This document shows, one piece after another, positions 17,523 through 27,904 of a stretch of DNA of 64,000 bases. Position 1 is the stretch's first letter, and the number at the start of each line of letters is the position of its first letter. The stretch lies in NCBI GenBank assembly GCA_012103075.1, contig JAAVLQ010000001.1:1426001-1490000 (forward strand), given 5' to 3'. Made by a program: the position numbers and the translations under genes. The DNA comes from Brucella cytisi. Its GTDB lineage: Bacteria > Pseudomonadota > Alphaproteobacteria > Rhizobiales > Rhizobiaceae. The notes beneath the pieces are model-generated. The model made no database searches, was not told the origin of the DNA, and saw only the letters and a list, made by a program, of their open reading frames with translations.

Positions 17523-18131
17523 ATGACAGAACAAACAATCATCGCAGCCATCCTGATGCTGCTTGGAATCGGACTGGCAGAGGCAGCAAGCCCCGCCTCC
17601 AATTCACCGTGGATGACGACCGACGAACGCACTTCGCAGCCGATTGGCCACTACGAATTCTGCGATCGCTACAAGTCCGAATGCAACATCACCAGCCGCA
17701 ACAGCAATATGCTGAAGCTGACACCGGAAATCTGGAAACAGATCATCGCGGTCAATGCGAGTGTCAACGAAAAGATTGCGCCGATGACCGATATGGAAGC
17801 CCGGGGTCGCGAGGAATACTGGGAATATCCGACAACAGTCGGCGACTGCGACGACTACATGCTTTTGAAGCGTCGTGAATTGATGGCGCTCGGCATCCCG
17901 GCAAATACGCTGCTTTTCACAGTGGTTCGCCAGCCAAACGGTGAAGGTCATGCGGTTCTGACCGTTCGCACCGACCGCGGTGACTTCATTCTCGACAATC
18001 TCGATACCCGCGTCCTCGCCCGGAACAAGACCGACTATACCTATCTCAAGCGCCAGTCGACCACGAACACCGGTAGCTGGGTCTCGATCAAGAGCGACCG
18101 CGAACTCTTGGTCGGCAGCATCAAGAACTAA
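17523..18131 (+). CDS. Bacterial transglutaminase-like cysteine protease (BTLCP / LapG-like)
   Basis: 202 residues with an N-terminal signal peptide (about residues 1-22, IIAAILMLLGIGLAEAA), so periplasmic. The catalytic triad of the BTLCP family is visible: Cys109 in VGDCDDYMLLKR, His143 in GEGHAVLTV and Asp158 in ILDNLD. The family includes LapG, a calcium-dependent protease that releases surface adhesins under c-di-GMP control. The start at 17523 has a good Shine-Dalgarno (AGGGAGAC). No LapD-type receptor or large adhesin is visible nearby. Intact. Confidence 0.88.
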   Translation: MTEQTIIAAILMLLGIGLAEAASPASNSPWMTTDERTSQPIGHYEFCDRYKSECNITSRNSNMLKLTPEIWKQIIAVNASVNEKIAPMTDMEARGREEYWEYPTTVGDCDDYMLLKRRELMALGIPANTLLFTVVRQPNGEGHAVLTVRTDRGDFILDNLDTRVLARNKTDYTYLKRQSTTNTGSWVSIKSDRELLVGSIKN

Positions 18132-18152
18132 CCAAAAGACAAAACAAACAAG

Positions 18153-18192
18153 GACGGGTCGTCAGTCTCCCTCTGGCCCCGTCTTTTTTTTC
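18153..18192 (+). terminator. Rho-independent terminator after BTLCP gene
   Basis: Stem gacggg / cccgtc with a loop of about 19 nt, followed by eight T (18184-18191), 20 bp after the stop. It faces the convergent carbonic anhydrase gene. Confidence 0.75.
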
Positions 18193-18195
18193 TTT

Positions 18196-18724
18196 TCAGG
18201 CCGGCTCCAGCCCACGCATGAAAGACCGGCCCTTCTCGACGTAATGCTCCGCGGAAAGTCTGAGTTTCTCGACCGCAGCATCGTCCAGTTCCCGGAGGAT
18301 TCGCGCAGGAGAACCGACGACCAGCGAATTGTCCGGTATTTCCTTGCCCTCTGTCACAAGCGCCCCTGCCCCGATCAGACAATTCTTTCCGATCTTCGCG
18401 CCATTGAGAACGATGGCTCCCATGCCGATCAATGTGTTGTCGCCAACGGTGCAGCCATGAAGTATGGCCCGATGCCCGATGGTGCACCCTGCACCGACTG
18501 TGAGCGGAAAGCCGATATCGGTATGCATGATGGTGTTTTTCCTGAACATTGGTGTCATCGCCAATGGTGATCGGCTCATTATCGCCGCGCAATACGGCAC
18601 CGAACCAGAACCCGGCATTCTCACCCACAACGATCTTGCCGATCAGGGTCGCATCAGGCGCGATCCAGTTGCTGCTGCGGTCCGCGAATAGCGGCTTGTG
18701 CCCGTTATATGCATAGATCGGCAT
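18196..18724 (-). CDS. Gamma-class carbonic anhydrase-like protein (left-handed beta-helix)
   Basis: 175 residues after repair. Hexapeptide repeats typical of the gamma carbonic anhydrase / PaaY / YrdA group run from WIAPDATLIGKIVVGENAGFW through TIGHRAILHGCTVGDNTLIG. Conserved zinc-ligand-type His residues sit in the His-Thr-Asp, GHRAIL and LHGC segments, and it ends RSFMRGLEPA. An extra base in the run at 18537-18541 splits the ORF (family sequence Val-Gln-Glu-Asn-Thr). Cytoplasmic homotrimer by family; carbonic anhydrase activity is not certain for this subgroup. Confidence 0.88.
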
Positions 18725-18855
18725 GTTCTTCCTCCATCAGCAAACTCGATATTGAATCGCTAAGCCGTTTCAAGCAGTCATACAAGCACGACTTCACGCT
18801 CTGTTAACCATAAAAGACCGATATTCTTTTGCAATATCATCACCATGACACCCAG

Positions 18856-19586
18856 ATGGAAACAGCACCAGATTACACCGCCTCGAAAATGGGAAGCCGC
18901 CACTTCGGCTGGCTGCTGTTGGCGGTTATCGTCCTGATTCTGCTTTCGGTTGCCGTAAATGTTGGCGGGCGTCTGCTTGGTCCGCTGCTTGCGCGCGGCG
19001 GACACTCCCGACAGCACGCACGCTTATGAAATCATCATTGGCAACAATGTCCTGTCGATTCCAGCCAATATGATCCGCTTTTCGAACCAGCGACGTGACG
19101 GGGTAACGGGGCGTCTCGATCTTTATGCCCGCTGGCCGGGGCTTACCGGCTATACGGAACGCGACCGCGCCATCTTCAACCTTCTCACTTCGAAGCGGCA
19201 TCTCATTTTCATGTCTATCGAACAGCGAACCATGTCCCGCGACATGAGCGGGCGCTATCTGCCCATCTATGCCGAGTTGATAGACCCGAACGGGGAAACC
19301 GCCCCGGAAACCTGACGGTACACCGTTTTCTGGAAAGCAGCGGTTACAAGGGCGAGGAACTCGTCTTGTCCGATCCGAGCAGCGGCAAGCCGGAATTCGT
19401 TGCACGATGTCTTGCGGATAGCGGTGCGGAAAGCTTCAATTCATGCGAGCGCGATGTCCAGTTCGGCCGCGACTTGCAGATACTTTATCGCTTCCCCGCT
19501 CCATGCTTGGCGAATGGAAGTCACTGGACAATGCGGTCGTCAATTTTGCCAACGCTCATCTTCTTGACGGCAAGCCCGCCGACTGA
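18856..19586 (+). CDS. Conserved membrane-anchored hypothetical protein
   Basis: Not recognised beyond being a predicted exported or anchored protein. It has one N-terminal membrane helix (FGWLLLAVIVLILLSVAVNV) and a soluble domain (EIIIGNNVLSIPANMIRFSN, LESSGYKGEELVLSDPSSG) ending LLDGKPAD. Three frame changes are needed: one base gained near 19000, one lost near 19308-19312 in an A-run, one lost near 19500. The corrected length is 243 residues. Its last 31 bp overlap the convergent tetA reading frame, so the tet cassette abuts this gene. Confidence 0.65.
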
Positions 19587-20743
19587 CACCGAACAAAAAT
19601 GAGCGATGGAGCGGCTGCCAGATAGATTGCAGGCCCAAACAACCACACCCATCCGTTCCAGCTGGCTGCAGTTCTCATATAAAGGGCTGTAAAGATTGCC
19701 GGCCCTGCGACGGCACTGATATTTGTAAGACTTCCCAGCATCCCCTGAAGCGCGCCTTGCTTGTCTTGACTGGTCTTATCCGACAGGACGGATTGCAGAG
19801 CTGGCATCGCTATCCCGCCAAATGCCAGCAAGATGAGGATTGGCACAGTCATCCATCCTTCTGTCGCGATCGCGAGAGATGCCATGCCCAGCCCATCAGC
19901 CGCTATTCCGATGATTATCGTATATCCAGCTCCAATTGTTGCGACGAGACGCCCCGTACCAAGCCATTGAAACATAGCATGCAGCAAACCGAACGCCGCA
20001 AGTGACAAGCCGACATATGTCGTATCCCAATGGAAACGATCTTCAGTGAATATCACCCATAAGGCAGCTGGTATTTGCCCTACCAATTGCAGGAGAAAGA
20101 AAACCCATAGCAACGGTTTCAGCCCCTTCTGCACACCCGATGGCATAAGAGCGCCATGAAGTCCCTTCGCCTGAGGCTCCGGTTTGGTTGTTCGGCGTAC
20201 CTCCGGCATCACAAGGTAGACAGATAGGGCCATAAGACCGTTGACCGCGGCGGCGGCCGCAAATGGAGCTGTCGGTGATATACTTCCTAACGCGCCGCCA
20301 ATGACCGGTCCAAGAATCATACCGCCGCCATAACATGCGCCCAGCCAGCCAAAAGCTCGAGTACGTGCGCCCTCTTCCACCGTATCCGCTATGCAAGCCC
20401 CTGCAACCGCCATCGTTGCCCCCATCATGCCCGATAGGATGCGCCCGACATAAAGAACCCAGAGATGAGGGGCGGCAGACATGATGGCATAGTCGATCAT
20501 CGCACCAATGAGCGAGCCAAGCAGGATCGGCTTCCGGCCAAACCGGTCGGACATTTGCCCCAGAACTGGGGCAAAGAACACCTGCATCAGTGCATAAAGA
20601 GACAGCAACACGCCATAGTGCCCCGCCACATCGTCGGAATGAGCCACATCCCGTAGCAAACTGGGCAGGACAGGCATCACCAGCCCGATTCCCACCGCGT
20701 CCAACGCAGTAACGGCGAGAACAATCATCAATGTGCGTTTCAT
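19556..20743 (-). CDS. Tetracycline efflux MFS transporter, TetA family
   Basis: 395 residues with about twelve membrane segments. Drug:H+ antiporter-1 motifs are clear: LDAVGIGLVMPVLPSLLRD in helix 1, the loop DRFGRKPILLG, and AFGWLGACYGGGMILGPVIGG in helix 5 (motif C). The start MKRTLMIVLAVTALD at 20743 is chosen because it lies just downstream of two tet operators on this strand; the longer ORF would start inside tetR. Divergent tetR and operators make tetracycline efflux the best call. Which class cannot be told from sequence alone. Intact frame. Confidence 0.88.
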   Translation of the reverse strand: MKRTLMIVLAVTALDAVGIGLVMPVLPSLLRDVAHSDDVAGHYGVLLSLYALMQVFFAPVLGQMSDRFGRKPILLGSLIGAMIDYAIMSAAPHLWVLYVGRILSGMMGATMAVAGACIADTVEEGARTRAFGWLGACYGGGMILGPVIGGALGSISPTAPFAAAAAVNGLMALSVYLVMPEVRRTTKPEPQAKGLHGALMPSGVQKGLKPLLWVFFLLQLVGQIPAALWVIFTEDRFHWDTTYVGLSLAAFGLLHAMFQWLGTGRLVATIGAGYTIIIGIAADGLGMASLAIATEGWMTVPILILLAFGGIAMPALQSVLSDKTSQDKQGALQGMLGSLTNISAVAGPAIFTALYMRTAASWNGWVWLFGPAIYLAAAPSLIFVRCQSAGLPSRR

Positions 20744-20756
20744 GCCAGCCTCACAA

Positions 20757-20771
20757 TTTATCAACGATAAG
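20757..20771. promoter_or_regulatory. tet operator-like site O1 (near tetA)
   Basis: TTTATCAACGATAAG, an imperfect palindrome resembling the tet operator core CTATCA-N-TGATAG, 14 bp upstream of the tetA start. Its centre (20764) is 30 bp from that of the second site, the same spacing as the two operators of Tn10. Confidence 0.85.
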
Positions 20772-20784
20772 GAACTGGACTTAA

Positions 20785-21440
<656 letters not shown>

Positions 21441-21446
21441 GCGCTT

Positions 21447-21832
21447 CTACTCTCCGTTCAACTCCGTGAAAGCTCTTTGTCCACCTTCCCTGAACTTGAC
21501 CTTGATGAGCGGAACTCCGCTCAAAAGATGCTCCTCCGTGGCAGCCAGCACGATCTCCAGCTTTAGTATTTCTGCCGACCCAAGAAACTTCCAGCATCCT
21601 TTTCCCGCGAGAAGCGAGTAGTTGTGGTCCACAACATAGGCTGCAGCGGCGTAAGCGCCGTCGCATTTCCCGATGCTTTGCGGTTTTCATCGAGGATCTC
21701 AATGACCGACCGTGAGCCATCGTCCTGCTCGGTTTCGATAGCGCCGAGGACTTCTGCGCGCGCCGCTAAGGACAGGACCACCAAAAGCATGGCCAATGAA
21801 AACCGAATTTCATAAAGACAACCAAGGGTCAA
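21447..21832 (-). CDS. Small exported hypothetical protein
   Basis: Not assigned to a family. 128 residues after repair of a lost base in a T-run at 21676-21678. An N-terminal signal peptide (IRFSLAMLLVVLSLAARA) is followed by a domain with Cys at KSIGKCDG and GKGCWKFLG that could form a disulfide. It is followed closely by a second small exported gene on the same strand, 15 bp upstream of its start. Confidence 0.55.
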
Positions 21833-21847
21833 AACTATCTGGCGTTC

Positions 21848-22173
21848 TCAGGGATAATCGCAAATCTCATAACCGCTCAGCTCTGATTCCACGCCCGCCT
21901 TGATCCAGAAGAAAACGCTGCCTTCGCTGGTCATATGGGCGGTGCATAAAGCGACGACATTTTTTCCTTGCCGACGGGCGCCTTGCTCGCGCAAGAGGCT
22001 TTCCAGCTCACGATCCGCTCGATGGAATCCTTCTTGATATCGGGAAATCCGAAATAGATGGTTTTGAAGTTCTCTGCGAGCTTCGGGCAGGTTCCGTCAT
22101 CCTCGATAGCCCGGGCACGGACGACTGATGGCAGCATGACAGAAAGGGCCAGCGTGGCAGCGATGATCTTCAT
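21848..22173 (-). CDS. Small exported hypothetical protein
   Basis: Not recognised. 108 residues after repair of a base lost from a T-run at 21960-21965. Signal peptide (IIAATLALSVMLPSVVRA), Cys residues in DGTCPKL, KASCASK, ALCTA and EICDYP suggest disulfides in the periplasm. It probably shares a transcript with the gene at 21447-21832. Confidence 0.55.
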
Positions 22174-22297
22174 GAATCCTCATTAGTCATATCTGGAGTC
22201 ATATCTGGACAACAAAACGCCCTCTCCATAGGAAAGGGCGTCAAAGAACATTCCTGCCCGGCATCAGCGTCGTTTGCGACGCGGTTACCGCGACCGA

Positions 22298-22503
22298 TCA
22301 AAGATCGACGTCGAGAATGGCCATCGAGAAATTGTAGGAGAGTTCGCCTTCATCCTCGTCCTTATAGACCGGGCCTAGGAATTCGTCGTTGAGGTAAAGC
22401 TCGGCGGAGTCGTTCTTGCGCGGACGCGCCTTCACCTGCAGGCCGGGATTATTGAAAGTCCGTTTGAAATAGGCGTCCAGTTTTTGAGTTCTTCGGGTTT
22501 CAA
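22298..22503 (-). CDS. DUF3126 family protein
   Basis: 68-residue small protein that is absent as one open frame because an A is missing from the run near 22480-22486. Reading from TTG at 22503, preceded by AGGAG, gives LKPEELKKLDAYFKRTFN, then AELYLNDEFLGPVYKDEDEG and a stop at 22298. This matches DUF3126, a short conserved family of Rhizobiales with no known function. Confidence 0.75.
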
Positions 22504-22623
22504 CCGGCTTCTCCTGATATTGAATTGAGCCGGTTTATTGCACCCGGCAATTTCCTATGTAAACCCCCGATAAACGGGGACTCAAGGGATGTTGGCGTCC
22601 AATAGCCTCTTTAGACAGAATAT

Positions 22624-22656
22624 AGGCCGCCTACTGGAAAAACCAGCAAGCGGCCT
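22624..22656. terminator. Bidirectional hairpin between DUF3126 and cysE
   Basis: Inverted repeat aggccgc / gcggcct around an inner ctgg-aaaa-ccag stem. It lies just after the cysE stop on the minus strand. Confidence 0.6.
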
Positions 22657-22686
22657 TGTTCAAACTGCAACGATACGATGTATCGC

Positions 22687-23576
22687 CTAAATCCCTTCGC
22701 CCAGCATCTGGTCCATGACGCGGGAAGGCTCGGCGCAACCCGTATCACCCATGATCCGGGCCGGTACACCGGCTACCGTGACATTGTTCGGAACAGGCTT
22801 CAGAACCACTGAACCAGCAGCGATTTTCGAGCAATGACCGACTTCGATATTGCCAAGAATTTTCGCGCCAGCACCGATCAGCACACCGTGACGGATTTTC
22901 GGATGACGGTCGCCGCTCGATTTGCCCGTGCCGCCGAGTGTGACACCGTGAAGAATCGAAACATTGTCTTCGATCAACGCTGTTTCGCCGACCACAAGTC
23001 CGGTCGCATGATCAAGGAAAAGGCCGCTGCCAAGCCGTGCGGCCGGATGAATATCGGTCTGGAAGATCGATGACGAGCGGCTTTGCAGATAATAGGCAAA
23101 ATCCTTGCGGCCTTCATGGTAAAGCCAATGCGCCAGACGATGGGTCTGGATCGCATGGAAACCCTTCAGATAAAGGATAGGGTCCATGAAGCGGCTATAG
23201 GCCGGATCGCGATCATAAACCGCCTGAATATCAACGCGGACAATCTGGGACCAATCCGGATTGGCATCCAGCATCGCGTCAAAGGTCTGGCGCAGAATAT
23301 CGGCGCTCAGATCGGCGTGCCCGAGACGTTCAGCGATACGATGCATGACCGCATCTTCCGTGCTCGGCTGGTTGAGGATCGTCGCATAGAGGAACGTGCC
23401 CAACACGGGATCGTTCTTGGCCGCTTCCTCCGCTTCGGCACGAATGGAATGCCAGATGGGATCGACCTGACCCAGACCGGGGTCGCTTTCGCTGATGTGC
23501 GAACGGACATATGCATACTCCAGTTTTGCACCGCGCGAGGAGGAGACGACAGCCGAACTTTTCGCTCAGTCCCCAC
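22687..23576 (-). CDS. cysE: Serine O-acetyltransferase
   Basis: Makes O-acetylserine from serine and acetyl-CoA, the first step of cysteine synthesis. The N-terminal helical domain (VDPIWHSIRAEAEEAAKND) is followed by the left-handed beta-helix with catalytic residues in GFHAIQTHRLAHWLY, DIHPAARLGSGLFLDHATG and ILHGVTLGGTGK. The open frame begins downstream, but coding continues upstream to a GTG at 23576 if one A lost near 23557-23561 is restored. The start is therefore tentative; corrected length about 296 residues. Confidence 0.92.
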
Positions 23577-23683
23577 GCCGCAATACGAGTTCGGCGCGCA
23601 GCATAACTTAAAATGCTTTGCCTTGACACAGCCGAATTTGACGCGCCCGGTTGGCGCATTCTTTGTCCAAGATCAACCTCGGT

Positions 23684-24453
23684 TCAAAGTGGGTTTTCTT
23701 TCAAAAATTTCAACACCGCCTGCTTGTAGACCTTGTCACCAACGGCCAGCATATGGTCGCGGTCCGGAATATCGACGGCCTGTCCATTTGGCAGAAGATC
23801 GGCGAGTTCCTGCGCGCTGCCTGCAATATCATCGGTCGTGCCGACGGCCACGAGAACAGGCTGCATGATGCGTGCAATCGCGGCAGCGGGAACCAGCTCC
23901 TTGGAGGTAATCACGCAGGCTGCAAGGGCGATACGGTCACTCTTGGTCTGGTCGGCAAATTTCCGAAACATCTGCCCACGTGGATGCGTGATCGTGGTCG
24001 GATCTTCTGCAAGCAGCGCCTCGCCAATAGGCTCCCAGTCGCCAGCGCCAGTCACCATACCGATGCCAAGCCCACCGAAAACAGCGCTATGAACGCGCTC
24101 GGCGTGTTCAATCGCCAGAAATGCGGTGATGCGTGCGCCCATGGAATAGCCCATGACATGCGCCTTTTCGATCCCGAGATGATCGAGCAGGGCTGCGGCA
24201 TCAGCCGCCATTTTGTCGGCGTGTAATCGTCAGCATCATGGGGCTTCGCGGAAAGCCCGTGCCCACGATTATCGATGGCGATAACGCGATATCCGGCTTC
24301 GGTCAGCGTACGGAACCAGCCGGGAGAAACCCAGTTGACGAGACTTGAAGAAGCGAAGCCATGAATGAGCAGGATCGGATCGCCTTCTCCGTCCTGACGA
24401 TATGCCAGACGCAAACCGTCATGTTCGAAATATTCGATATCGAGGGAACTCAC
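23684..24453 (-). CDS. Alpha/beta hydrolase
   Basis: 256 residues after repair of an A lost in the run at 24211-24214. The oxyanion region is LIHGFASSS, the nucleophile elbow GYSMGAR (Ser), the acid lies near VAVGTTDD and the histidine is in IPDRDHMLAVGD. It resembles the 3-oxoadipate enol-lactonase / non-heme peroxidase-like group, cytoplasmic with no signal peptide. The substrate cannot be inferred. It lies 107 bp upstream of cysE on the same strand. Confidence 0.85.
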
Positions 24454-24486
24454 CTGATTATTCCTCTTGATTTTAGTACAGCAGCG

Positions 24487-24966
24487 TCACGACCGGCATT
24501 CGCCACAAATTACGCGATGGACCGCTTTGTCACCAATCTTTATGCCGGTTCGTTTAACCGTACCGGCCAGAACCTCCACGACATACGCTGCCGGAACTTC
24601 AGATGAAATGATATTTTCGGAGAATGGCACCGCATTTTCGTGAATGGCCGATACGCGTCCCTTGTCATCAAGGAAAATCATATCAAGAGGCGACGGTGTA
24701 TTCTGCATCCACATCATGACACGGCGCATTTCTCCGAACACGAAGATCATGGCGCGATCCTTGGGAAAATCCGTGCGCCACATCAGGCCGCGCACACGCG
24801 CATCGTCGCTTTCAGCCACCTCCAGCGCAAAATTTACCTTGTTGCCATTGGAGGTAATGAATGTCAGCGGTTCCTTGTCGACCGGCAGCCGCATCGGCTG
24901 TGTCTCATCGGCCTGAGCAACGAATGCGAAGAAAACAAATGCAAAAGCGAGAAAAATGCGGCCCAT
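24487..24966 (-). CDS. DUF192 family exported protein
   Basis: 159 residues from Met-Gly-Arg at 24966, where a signal peptide begins (FLAFAFVFFAFVAQA). The DUF192 core is clear: RGLMWRTDFPKDRAMIFVF, MMWMQNTPSPLDMIFLD, AAYVVEVLAG. Periplasmic; family function unknown. It ends 33 bp before the hydrolase start, so the two may be one transcript. Confidence 0.85.
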   Translation of the reverse strand: MGRIFLAFAFVFFAFVAQADETQPMRLPVDKEPLTFITSNGNKVNFALEVAESDDARVRGLMWRTDFPKDRAMIFVFGEMRRVMMWMQNTPSPLDMIFLDDKGRVSAIHENAVPFSENIISSEVPAAYVVEVLAGTVKRTGIKIGDKAVHRVICGECRS

Positions 24967-25128
24967 ACCCTGCCCACTCAGATCAACAAACTGGCTTGTA
25001 AACAAACAGGCTTGGAACCTATCAACGGGACAGAGTGACGACAAGACCGCTCAGGCCGCACAAAGCGGCCTTCACCTGCTTGTTACAAGAATTGAGAAAT
25101 TTGGCGCGCTTTTTAACGGTCGTGCCCT

Positions 25129-25232
25129 AGAGCCGTTCTGGTTAAAGCGGAACTATTGGAACCGCTCTATCCATTTTTTTTTAAGCATGTCTTTACCCCG
25201 AAACCGGTTCCCACTTTCGGGAGACATGCTCT
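25129..25232. repeat. Dispersed intergenic palindromic repeat, copy 2
   Basis: Two halves: agccgttctggttaaagcgg ... ggaaccgctct, then an inverted repeat agcatgtct (25184) / agacatgct (25222) enclosing ccgaaaccggttcccactttcgg. It lies at the 3' end of the cold-shock gene and may serve as its terminator. Confidence 0.7.
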
Positions 25233-25811
25233 AATGCGAAACTGGAATTGCCGTGCCGATATCCGGATGGATTTCAGCCGCCATCAGGCCCTTGTCGCCT
25301 TCGCCGAAACGAATAAGAACGACCTGACCGGGGCGCAGTTCCATCATGCCGAAACGACGCAGCGTTTCCATATGGATGAAAATATCTTCCGTCCCTCGCC
25401 GCGCGTCGGGAAGCCGAAGCCCTTGGTGCGATTGAACCACTTGACGATCACGCGCTCAAGGCCGCTCGACGGCGTAACAGTCACATGAGTGCGCTGCGGC
25501 GGCATCTGCGCCGGATGAACGGCGGTAGACGTATCCATCGACAGGACGCGGAAACATTGCAGGCCGCGATCGCCATTGCGAACTTCACAAACGATGCGCG
25601 CGCCTTCCAGAGCAGTCTGGAAGCCGTCGCGACGCAGTGACGTCACATGGAGAAGAATGTCATTAAGGCCCGGCTGGTCTGGAACAATGAAGCCGTAGCC
25701 CTTGGCTACGTCGAACCATTTGATATGGCCCGAGACTTCGATGATATCGCCCAGCTCTTCCGAGGCGTGCTGGCTGTGAAACTGGTCATTAGACACAGAC
25801 TTGTCCGCCAT
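25231..25811 (-). CDS. Two-domain cold-shock protein
   Basis: 193 residues after repair. Domain 1 (about residues 25-95) has GHIKWFDVAKGYGFIVPD; domain 2 (about 125-190) has VIVKWFNRTKGFGF and DIFIHMETLRRFGMMELRPG. Both carry the aromatic RNP1/RNP2 nucleic-acid surface. Start MADKSVSND at 25811. The frame breaks near 25391-25397, where one base is missing between Gly-Glu-Gly and Thr-Glu-Asp. Twin cold-shock proteins of this form are common in alphaproteobacteria; probable RNA chaperone. Confidence 0.9.
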
Positions 25812-26180
25812 GCGTTCGCCCCTCCTCTGTTCTTCCGTTGCGATTCCGACCTGATTCTTGTCCAAAGAATAACACTTCCTTAACCGGAGGCGGCAAGCCC
25901 AAACTTGCATCCGTCCCCATGAAGACCACAGACTTCACAACTTCATGGTTACTTTTCCCGGCACAGCAGCGTTTGAAACTGACCCACCACCTGAAATATG
26001 GCCGGTCGTCAATTTGGCAATGACATGTTCAGGACATTTCCGGTCACATCTGCTGCTCAAAATTTTTGAACGTCACTCTGTCCATGATAACTTGACGTTC
26101 GGCCTCCGACATCGGATTCGATGTCCTTGCGTTTTCCCGAACGTCAGCCGTCCTGAATTACAACAGCCGAGGAAAAGACT
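25812..26180. other. Divergent intergenic region cold-shock / glyoxalase
   Basis: 369 bp without a gene. It should contain the cold-shock 5' leader and the gloA promoter. No specific motif could be assigned. Confidence 0.35.
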
Positions 26181-26621
26181 ATGCGCTATCTGCACACGAT
26201 GGTCCGAATTCGCGACATCGACGAATCTCTCGATTTTTATGTAAACAAACTCGGCCTCGAAGAAATCCGCCGCACTGAAAATGACAAAGGCCGCTTCACG
26301 CTGATTTTTCTCGCTGCGCCCTCCGATACGGATCGGGCGAAGGCAGAGCGGGCGCCGGAACTGGAACTCACCTTCAACTGGGATCCGGAGACCTATACGG
26401 GCGGCCGCAATTTCGGCCATCTCGCCTATATGGTCGATGATATCTACACTACTTGCCAGAAGCTGCAGGATGCAGGCGTCACCATCAATCGTCCGCCGCG
26501 TGACGGGCACATGGCCTTCATCAAATCGCCCGATGGCATTTCCATCGAACTGATCCAGAAAGGCGACCGTCTGGCGCCGCAGGAGCCTTGGGGTTCAGCC
26601 GAAAATATCGGTAGCTGGTAA
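26181..26621 (+). CDS. gloA: Lactoylglutathione lyase (glyoxalase I)
   Basis: Converts the methylglyoxal-glutathione hemithioacetal to S-lactoylglutathione. 146 residues, intact. The two beta-alpha-beta motifs carry the metal ligands: His5 (MRYLHTMVRI) and Glu in ELTFNWD, then His in FGHLAYMVDD and Glu in GISIELIQKG. The length matches the short bacterial nickel-type enzyme. Transcribed alone and ended by a strong terminator. Confidence 0.93.
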   Translation: MRYLHTMVRIRDIDESLDFYVNKLGLEEIRRTENDKGRFTLIFLAAPSDTDRAKAERAPELELTFNWDPETYTGGRNFGHLAYMVDDIYTTCQKLQDAGVTINRPPRDGHMAFIKSPDGISIELIQKGDRLAPQEPWGSAENIGSW

Positions 26622-26623
26622 CA

Positions 26624-26669
26624 GAGCATGTCTCCCGAAAGTGGAAACCGGTTTCGGGAGAAAGACATG
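26624..26669. repeat. Dispersed intergenic palindromic repeat, copy 3
   Basis: gagcatgtctcccgaaagtg ... accggtttcgggagaaagacatg, an imperfect inverted repeat directly after gloA and homologous to the second half of the copy at 25129. Confidence 0.75.
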
Positions 26670-26678
26670 AAAAACAAA

Positions 26679-26705
26679 AGCCCGGTCTCGCGACCGGGCT
26701 TTTTC
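26679..26705 (+). terminator. Rho-independent terminator after gloA
   Basis: Perfect 9-bp stem agcccggtc / gaccgggct with a 4-nt loop followed by five T. It also serves as a convergent boundary to the Tim44-like gene. Confidence 0.9.
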
Positions 26706-26719
26706 TTAATTCTGAACAA

Positions 26720-27765
26720 TTATTCCGTTCCCTGAATGGCTGCGAGAAGCCATTCGCCGCCATCCGTGCGAGTGAACGTCCAGAGCTCGACGCTTTCCAC
26801 CGGCTCATCCGGATTGCCTTCGACGACAGCGCCGGTATTGCGATCCAGCATCACGTCGATCGCCGAATAGCGGATTGCAACGGTTGCGTATTCGACATCG
26901 CCTTCGCGCCATGCTTCGGAAACGTCGCCCTGCAGAAGCTTGACGTCCTTCACTTCGTTGCGCATGCCGCTGGAAGCGATCTCGCCCAGTTCTTCGGCCA
27001 GATAGGACATGGCTTCCGGGGTAGCGAGCTTGCGCAGCGCTGCATAATCCTCACGGCCATAGGCGGTCTGGACTTCAGCAAGCATCTGTTCGAAACGATC
27101 CAGATCCTCCTGACCGACATCCATCGGTTCATCTTCAACCGCCGGAGCGGCGGGAGTAACAGGAGCGGCTGCCTGCTTGGTCTCGAACGGGTTCACCGAA
27201 GGCGTACGACCACCAAAACCGGCCTGTGAACCAGCTTGCGGGGCTGCGGTCTTTGCCGCACCGAAAGGCTGCGCGCCTGTGTTACCGGCGCCCGCCGCTG
27301 CAGGCTGGCGACGATTTGCGAACATACGCATGACAAACATCGCAATGAGCGCGATCACCGCAACCTGCAACAACAGGCCGAACATGCCGGCAAGACCGCC
27401 AAGGCCGTTGCCGAGCAGCATGCCGATCAGACCGCCGACGAGAAGACCGCCCAGCATGGAGCGACCGAAGTTACCGAACATACCGCCGGAACGCTGTGCC
27501 TGCGCAGCATTCTGCGTGCCTGTTGCGCCCGGACGGTTGGTCTGCGTCGCGCCGGTATTCGGCGTCATCGAACGTTCCATCGGTGCGGCATTGTTAGGTG
27601 CAGTGCGCGTCGGCGCTGGCGCCTGATAGGTGCGCGCGCCACGGCTACCGAAACCACCACCGCCCGCACGGCGAGCCTCGGCGAAATCGACCGCAGCAAA
27701 GAGGCAATCAGCCCCAATACCATTGCAGCTGTCAGTTTGGTCAGGCGGCTTCCGGAACCCGGCAT
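26720..27765 (-). CDS. Tim44-like domain membrane protein
   Basis: 348 residues after repair. Signal or anchor helix MVLGLIASLLAVDFAEA, then a Pro/Ala/Thr-rich low-complexity linker, a glycine-rich double membrane hairpin (MLGGLLVGGLIGMLLGNGLG, LLLQVAVIALIAMFVMRMF), and a C-terminal Tim44-like domain (about residues 215-345, ELWTFTRTDGGEWLLAAIQG). One base is missing near 27695-27700 in the N-terminal helix. The family is widespread in alphaproteobacteria and related to the mitochondrial import motor; the bacterial function is unclear. Confidence 0.85.
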
Positions 27766-27904
27766 CGGTTTCTCCCACTTAGAGTCATGTCTGAATGTTT
27801 AAATCAGTGCTCATATGGGAATTCGCCCCCACACCTCACAAGAGCGTGAAGACAAAAATCCAGAAATTTCAAATGGACCCAGAACCTTCAAACGAGCCGG
27901 GACT

